Origin: Myxococcales bacterium
GTDB lineage: Bacteria > Myxococcota_A > Polyangia > Polyangiales > Houyiibacteriaceae
Reading direction: 5' to 3'
NCBI GenBank assembly: GCA_029863605.1
Contig: JAOTVB010000001.1
Location: 1-64,000 of the forward strand
DNA length: 64,000 bases
Positions 60,319 through 64,000 of this stretch are shown piece by piece. A model generated the notes under the pieces. It saw only the letters and a list, made by a program, of their open reading frames with translations, was not told the origin of the DNA and made no database searches. The translations under genes were made by a program, and so were the position numbers. How positions within the stretch are numbered: the first letter of the stretch is position 1; each line of letters starts with the position of its first letter.

Positions 60319-60627
60319 ATGTACGCGGTCATTCAAACGGGTGGAAAACAGTATCGCGTCGCCGAGGGCGACAAGATACGCGTCGAAAAGTTACCCGGTG
60401 ACGTAGGCTCCAAAGTCGAGTTCAAAGACGTCTTGATGGTAGGCGGCGACAAAGTCGCGGTGGGCAGGCCCCACGTTGGCGGCGCGAAGGTGGTGGCCGA
60501 AATCACCGCACAAGACCTCGCCAAAAAAATCATCGTCTTCAAGATGAAGCGCCGAAAAGGCTATCGTCGTCGACGGGGTCATCGTCAGCCTTATACCGAG
60601 CTTCGCATCGCCAGCGTGAAAGGATAG
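60319..60627 (+). CDS. rplU: 50S ribosomal protein L21
   Basis: A 102-residue ribosomal protein. MYAVIQTGGKQYRV at the N-terminus and the C-terminal FKMKRRKGYRRRRGHRQPYT are universal L21 signatures. The 120-bp leader (60199-60318) may have an autoregulatory structure; no clear motif was identified. Followed by rpmA after 9 bp. Confidence 0.98.
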   Translation: MYAVIQTGGKQYRVAEGDKIRVEKLPGDVGSKVEFKDVLMVGGDKVAVGRPHVGGAKVVAEITAQDLAKKIIVFKMKRRKGYRRRRGHRQPYTELRIASVKG

Positions 60628-60636
60628 GGGAACGCC

Positions 60637-60897
60637 ATGGCGCACAAAAAGGGTCAGGGCTCATCCCGAAACGGGCGCGATTCAAAGCCTCAATACCGCG
60701 GAGTCAAGGCTTTCGGTGGGCAGACCGTGTCCGCTGGCAGCATTTTGGTACGCCAGGTCGGTCAGACTTTTCACCCAGGCGAAAACGTCGGGGTCGGCAA
60801 GGACCACACGCTTTGGGCCAAGGTTGACGGCGTCGTGAAATTCGAGCGTCGAGGCCGCACCGGCAAGCGTGTGAGTGTCTATCCGGTCAGCGGCTGA
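60637..60897 (+). CDS. rpmA: 50S ribosomal protein L27
   Basis: An 86-residue ribosomal protein near the peptidyl-transferase centre. [19 protein letters not shown] has the exact L27 N-terminus, without the extra cleaved leader found in Firmicutes, and [21 protein letters not shown] is conserved. AGGGGAA is upstream of the ATG. The usual third gene of this operon, obg, is replaced here by the HAD-IG nucleotidase. Confidence 0.98.
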   Translation: MAHKKGQGSSRNGRDSKPQYRGVKAFGGQTVSAGSILVRQVGQTFHPGENVGVGKDHTLWAKVDGVVKFERRGRTGKRVSVYPVSG

Positions 60898-60906
60898 GCG
60901 GCTCCA

Positions 60907-62394
60907 TTGCAGGAGCGGTTCCCGGCGCCGGAATTCGACTCCCCTGGAGGGAGTGTCTTCCCTCCGCCGGCCGGGCGTCGGGTCTATTGCAATCGCAACT
61001 TGAGGCTCGACCAAATGAAAGTGGTCGGGTTCGACATGGACTACACGTTGGCGATTTATCGCCAAGCGGAGATCGACCGGCTCAGCATCGAAGCCACTGT
61101 CAGCAAGCTCGTCGAGCGCGGTTATCCCAAACAGCTCCTCTCGATGAAATACCGGACAGACTTTCCCGTCCGGGGCCTGCTGATCGACCGAAAGCTCGGC
61201 AACGTGCTCAAGATGGACCGGTACCGTTACGTGAAGACCGCGTATCATGGGTTTCGGAGGCTCACACGTGAAGAGCGTCGCCGCGCGTACCATACTCGGC
61301 GCCTTCGTCCTGGCACTGAGCGGTATCACTGGGTCGACACGCTCTACTCGCTTTCTGAAGTTGCGGTCTACGCTGCAGTGATCGATCACCTCGAAAACCA
61401 CGGGCGCACCGTCGAATACGGGAAGCTCTTTGCCAACATCCGTGAGTGCACGGACATCTCGCATCAGGATGGCTCGATCCTCAACGTGGTGCTTGGCGAC
61501 CTTCCAAAGTACGTGGAGGCCGACCCCGAACTCGGTGTTTTGTTTCATCGGCTGCGAAGTGCCGGCAAACGCCTTTTCGTACTGACCAACTCCGGGCCCG
61601 AATACACCAACGCGATGATGTCGTACCTCCTCGATGACGCGCTCGTTGAATACCCCAGCTGGAGGAACTACTTCGACTACGTGATTACCGCCTCCAAAAA
61701 ACCAACCTTCTTCACGGGGAAGGCTCCCTTCGTCGACTTCGAAACCGGCGAAGAGACGACGAAGCCGGATCGCGGGCGGCTCTACACGGGAGGAAACATC
61801 GTGGATCTCCGGCGTGTCCTCGGGGTGCCAGGAGACGAAGTGCTTTACGTCGGTGACCACATCTACGGCGATGTTCTTCGGGCCAAGAAAGAATCTGCGT
61901 GGCGCACTGCCATGATCATCCAGGAAATGGACGACGAGCTCCGGACCTTGCGCGAGCACACCGTCAGCTTCGAACGCCACGATGTGCTCGAGCAGATGCG
62001 CACCGCAGTGCAGGACGAGCTGCGGGAGCATCAAGCGCGCTTGAAGAAGGTCGAGCGGGCGCTCAACGGAGAAGAGACGAGCTCCGCCAGGCCTTCGCTC
62101 GAGGCCCAGCGTGTCCGCCACCGACGTTCGATCGACCGACTCCGCGCTCAGCTCCGTGACCTCGACGTCGAGAGCTCCGCCCTGAATGACGCCCTCGACG
62201 AGGCCTTCCACCCCTTCTGGGGTTCCAGCTTCAAGGCCGGCAACGAGGTCTCGAGCTTCGGCAATCAGATCGAACAGTACGCTTGCCTCTACACGTCGCG
62301 CGCGACGAACTTCGCCCAATATTCGCCCATGCACTACTTCCAGAGCCCGAGGCACCGAATGCCTCACGAGGCGGGGACCGCACCAGGCGCATAG
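60907..62394 (+). CDS. HAD-IG family 5'-nucleotidase
   Basis: A 495-residue HAD-superfamily IG enzyme, related to animal cytosolic purine 5'-nucleotidase (cN-II type). The catalytic motif DMDYTLAIY (~39-47) follows the family N-terminal VYCNRNLRLDQMKVVGF. Motif II LFVLTNSGPEYT, and motif III/IV YVGDHIYGDVLRAKK are present. Residues ~350-430 form an Arg/Glu-rich helical insertion. It hydrolyses IMP/GMP-type nucleotides in known members. The TTG at 60907 is used because the N-terminal conserved part starts before any ATG; no good Shine-Dalgarno is seen. It is 9 bp after rpmA. Confidence 0.88.
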   Translation: MQERFPAPEFDSPGGSVFPPPAGRRVYCNRNLRLDQMKVVGFDMDYTLAIYRQAEIDRLSIEATVSKLVERGYPKQLLSMKYRTDFPVRGLLIDRKLGNVLKMDRYRYVKTAYHGFRRLTREERRRAYHTRRLRPGTERYHWVDTLYSLSEVAVYAAVIDHLENHGRTVEYGKLFANIRECTDISHQDGSILNVVLGDLPKYVEADPELGVLFHRLRSAGKRLFVLTNSGPEYTNAMMSYLLDDALVEYPSWRNYFDYVITASKKPTFFTGKAPFVDFETGEETTKPDRGRLYTGGNIVDLRRVLGVPGDEVLYVGDHIYGDVLRAKKESAWRTAMIIQEMDDELRTLREHTVSFERHDVLEQMRTAVQDELREHQARLKKVERALNGEETSSARPSLEAQRVRHRRSIDRLRAQLRDLDVESSALNDALDEAFHPFWGSSFKAGNEVSSFGNQIEQYACLYTSRATNFAQYSPMHYFQSPRHRMPHEAGTAPGA

Positions 62395-62422
62395 CTCCAC
62401 CCGTGCGCGGCTCGTGAGTTTT

Positions 62423-62453
62423 TTGTTCTCACCAGACGGCACTTGTCTATACT
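62423..62453 (+). promoter_or_regulatory. Possible sigma-70-type promoter for the histone-like gene
   Basis: TATACT (62448-62453) resembles a -10 box. A -35 could be TTGTTC at 62423 (19-base spacer) or TTCTCA at 62426 (16-base). It lies 28 bp upstream of the ATG at 62482. Not experimentally supported. Confidence 0.3.
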
Positions 62454-62481
62454 GTCGTCGCAAACAGAAGGGGAGCGCGTC

Positions 62482-62877
62482 ATGGCCACAGCAAGAAAGA
62501 AGCGAACGACGAAGAAGCGGACCACGAAGAAAGTGGCGAAGAAGCGGGCAGCGCCCAAAAAGGCCGCCAAGAAGCGGGTAGCGCCCAAGAAGGCCGCCAA
62601 GAAGCGGGCAGCGCCCAAGAAGGCCGCCAAGAAGCGGGCAGCACCGAAGAAGGCCGCCAAGAAGCGAAAAGCCTCAGCGACCAAACGGGCAAAGGCTGAA
62701 GCGGCCGCTCTAAAGAGGAAGGCTACCCAAGAGGTTGCCGCCCTCAAAAAGAAGATCGGCAAGGCAACGCGGGAGGCAAAGAGGGAAACAACCGCCCTGA
62801 AGAGAAAGTTCACGGCCGCGACGAGGCAGCTTCAACACAGGGCTGGGAAGAGACGCCCCACCAGTAGAAAGAAGTAG
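62482..62877 (+). CDS. Histone H1-like Ala/Lys/Pro-rich DNA-binding protein
   Basis: A 131-residue, extremely basic protein. Residues ~1-60 are Lys/Arg/Ala/Pro repeats (KKRAAPKKAA repeated about four times), the rest is a Lys/Ala-rich helical part (KAEAAALKRKATQEVAALKKK...). Similar to eukaryotic-H1-tail-like nucleoid proteins of bacteria (AlgP/Hc1 style) and known in Myxococcota. It should bind DNA by its charge and may compact the nucleoid. AAGGGGAG lies upstream of the ATG. The central DNA is a 30-bp tandem repeat. Confidence 0.88.
   Translation: MATARKKRTTKKRTTKKVAKKRAAPKKAAKKRVAPKKAAKKRAAPKKAAKKRAAPKKAAKKRKASATKRAKAEAAALKRKATQEVAALKKKIGKATREAKRETTALKRKFTAATRQLQHRAGKRRPTSRKK
62539..62658 (+). 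repeat. 30-bp coding tandem repeat, four units
   Basis: Units start at 62539, 62569, 62599 and 62629 (AAGAAGCGGGYAGCRCC... 30 bp each), with a fifth partial unit. They encode KKRxAPKKAA. Units differ by a few silent or single changes (C/T in the Ala/Val codon; CCC/CCG). Repeat copy number is expected to vary between strains. Confidence 0.85.
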
Positions 62878-62897
62878 AGGCGTCCTGCGCGATTCGG

Positions 62898-62970
62898 TGG
62901 AGCGAAGGGGGATCGAACCCCTGACCCCTACACTGCCAGTGTAGTGCTCTCCCAGCTGAGCTACCGCCCC
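62898..62970 (-). tRNA. tRNA-Ala (anticodon GGC)
   Basis: The minus strand folds into a full cloverleaf of 73 nt: acceptor GGGGCGG/TCGCTCC (with G-T pairs), D-arm with AGCTCAGCTGGGAGAGC, anticodon stem CTACA/TGTAG with loop CTGGCAG (anticodon GGC, reads GCC), T-arm AGGGG-TTCGATC-CCCCT, discriminator A. The CCA end is not encoded. Confidence 0.95.
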
Positions 62971-63064
62971 AAGGGGACGCGTCCTTAGCCCTTTGTCCGC
63001 CGTTTCGCAACCGGGTTGGGTCGCTTTTTTGACGTCTCGGCGCGGCGGGGGGCAATGGTGAGCC

Positions 63065-64000
63065 ATGCGAGTTGCTGCCGTCCTGTGTGTTCTATGCCTC
63101 GCGGGATGCAATGCCTATGACGACCTTCCGCTCCTCGACATCGAGGCTATCGAACCTCCACAGATCGAGCCTGGAGGGAGGCTCCGCATTCATGGGGAGG
63201 GCTTTCCGCTCGGTAGGCAAGCCGTCGTGAGCCTCCACGGAGCTCTCTATCGACCCGGAGCTCCCGCGAGCCCCATCGAGGTTCATCTCCCTGGGAAGGT
63301 TCAAACCGAGACGCTCATCGAAGCTCCGATCGACGCAGAGCTCATGCGCTCGATCGGTGGCCGTGCCACTTTTGACGGGCGCCTCCGACTTGCCTTTCGA
63401 GCTTCGAACGATCGCCGCGACGTGTTCGCCGAGCAACCCGCCCTCATCGACTTCCTTCCGGACACTTCCACGCAGCTTCGCGACGATCCGGACGCAGACG
63501 AGCTCGCTCGACCCATCGATGCTCGACACTTTGGTGTGACGCTTTCGCGCGAGGAGTCCGGCACGGTCGGGGTGCTTGTCGACGCAGTCGATCCGCATAG
63601 CTTCGCAGCGACCCAAGGGGTGCAGCCGGGCGACACGTTGGTTGGCCTCGATGGCGTGCGACTCTACAGTTGGCGGGACTTCCTTCCCGATCCGGCTCAG
63701 ACCGAGTCCCGTGTCTTGGTCGTGCGGGCGGGTCTAACTGGGGTGCACACGCTGCGCTGGCCGCACGCTGCGACCGAGCGGCGTGCCGATCCGTTGACGT
63801 TTGGGGTTCTCTTGCTCCTTGGGCTCTTGCTTGGCTGGCTTTCGCCGATCGCCCTCTGTTTTGGAAAAGGGTCATCGGCGTCGATCTCGGTCGGGCTGAC
63901 TCGATTGAGCCTCGTTCTCGTGTTTGTAGCTGCCCTCTTCTGTACGCCGGCCCTTCAGTGGACGACGATCTGGATCCTAATCCTCGGATTGCTGGCGGCG
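63065..64000 (+). CDS. Partial lipoprotein with PDZ-like domain and C-terminal membrane helices (right edge)
   Basis: The frame from ATG 63065 is open to the last base (312 codons). The N-terminus MRVAAVLCVLCLAGC has a lipobox (Cys15). Residues ~25-75 resemble an IPT/TIG-type fold (IEPPQIEPGGRLRIHGEGFPLG). Residues ~155-235 fit a PDZ domain (SFAATQGVQPGDTLVGLDGV). From ~245 there are at least two hydrophobic segments (FGVLLLLGLLLGWLSPIAL and LVLVFVAALFCTPALQW...), so the protein continues as a membrane protein beyond the window. A fused transporter or complex-I-like subunit is possible but cannot be decided. Confidence 0.7.
   Translation, partial: MRVAAVLCVLCLAGCNAYDDLPLLDIEAIEPPQIEPGGRLRIHGEGFPLGRQAVVSLHGALYRPGAPASPIEVHLPGKVQTETLIEAPIDAELMRSIGGRATFDGRLRLAFRASNDRRDVFAEQPALIDFLPDTSTQLRDDPDADELARPIDARHFGVTLSREESGTVGVLVDAVDPHSFAATQGVQPGDTLVGLDGVRLYSWRDFLPDPAQTESRVLVVRAGLTGVHTLRWPHAATERRADPLTFGVLLLLGLLLGWLSPIALCFGKGSSASISVGLTRLSLVLVFVAALFCTPALQWTTIWILILGLLAA

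Noticed and set aside
60682-62463. 593-codon minus-strand open frame opposite rpmA and the HAD-IG gene
   Set aside because: Antisense to two well-supported genes; low-complexity Val/Arg/Glu composition and no family match.
62539-62658. CRISPR-like regular repeat (30-bp period)
   Set aside because: No spacers; units are contiguous and code for the Lys/Ala/Pro repeats of the histone-like protein.
15245-64000. Mobile element or prophage
   Set aside because: No transposase, integrase, recombinase or phage structural gene found; repeats are short and non-coding or coding low-complexity.

Overview
The window is a GC-rich, gene-dense bacterial chromosome segment with no transposase, integrase, phage gene or CRISPR array that I could recognise. 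The gene content suggests a member of the Myxococcota (former Deltaproteobacteria). It has many lipoproteins with a Gly/Thr-rich linker directly after the lipidated Cys, MopE-type metal-binding Cys/Asp motifs, orphan and hybrid two-component proteins, an FHA-sensor kinase, an Hanks-type Ser/Thr kinase, a very large zinc-ribbon/TPR protein, an AlaLysPro-rich histone-H1-like protein and a SMUG1-type uracil-DNA glycosylase. This placement is inferred from gene families, not from a marker-gene tree.

Layout. 1-8.7 kb: left-edge fragment of a secreted protein, FHA-histidine kinase-receiver hybrid coupled to a D12-class DNA adenine methylase and a small unknown protein; MaoC hydratase; a minus-strand lipid-type block (PlsC acyltransferase, SDR reductase, alpha/beta hydrolase); citrate synthase; ECF sigma factor. 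8.9-15.2 kb: the elongasome operon mreB-mreC-mreD-mrdA(PBP2)-rodA, with a Nit-type amidase translationally coupled to rodA. 15.2-20.3 kb (minus): a lipoprotein, then TetR / orphan TRAP solute receptor / SnoaL-like / DUF1295 membrane enzyme, then a CPBP (CAAX-type) protease whose last motif is separated by a frameshift. 20.4-24.9 kb: a lipoprotein operon with two tandem paralogous Cys-rich lipoproteins and an 810-residue lipoprotein with a VWA-like MIDAS motif; a PQQ-propeller protein converges on it.

27-38 kb: NUDIX hydrolase, glycosyltransferase, two AlkP-superfamily enzymes flanking a P2A-type Ca2+ ATPase and a truncated membrane-protein gene, a hybrid kinase, a second PlsC and AlgH/YqgE. 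38-48 kb: BamD, TPR protein, a 678-residue multi-domain response regulator with mostly degenerate domains, PhoH, cysteine synthase, SMUG1-like glycosylase, a small lipoprotein, a tandem repeat, a Ser/Thr kinase and pyruvate kinase. 48-64 kb: outer-membrane-type protein, HAMP kinase, QueD, UvrC, 5-FTHF cyclo-ligase, ZapA, the 1181-residue zinc-ribbon/TPR protein, cytidine deaminase and purine nucleoside phosphorylase, MopE-motif lipoprotein with GT-C mannosyltransferase-like protein, L21 and L27, HAD-IG nucleotidase, histone-like protein, tRNA-Ala(GGC), and a PDZ lipoprotein running off the right edge.

Most of the window is housekeeping (cell shape, envelope assembly, central metabolism, DNA repair, translation). 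The parts that deserve a second look are the lipoprotein/VWA operon, a family of degenerate GCCAGT-type hexamer arrays lying between genes and inside the kinase linker, a short inverted-repeat element found twice, a 53-54 bp palindromic tandem repeat, the frameshifted protease, the pseudo-domain response regulator, and the possible insertion between the two AlkP genes. No single locus can be claimed from sequence alone to be a new defence or biosynthetic system.
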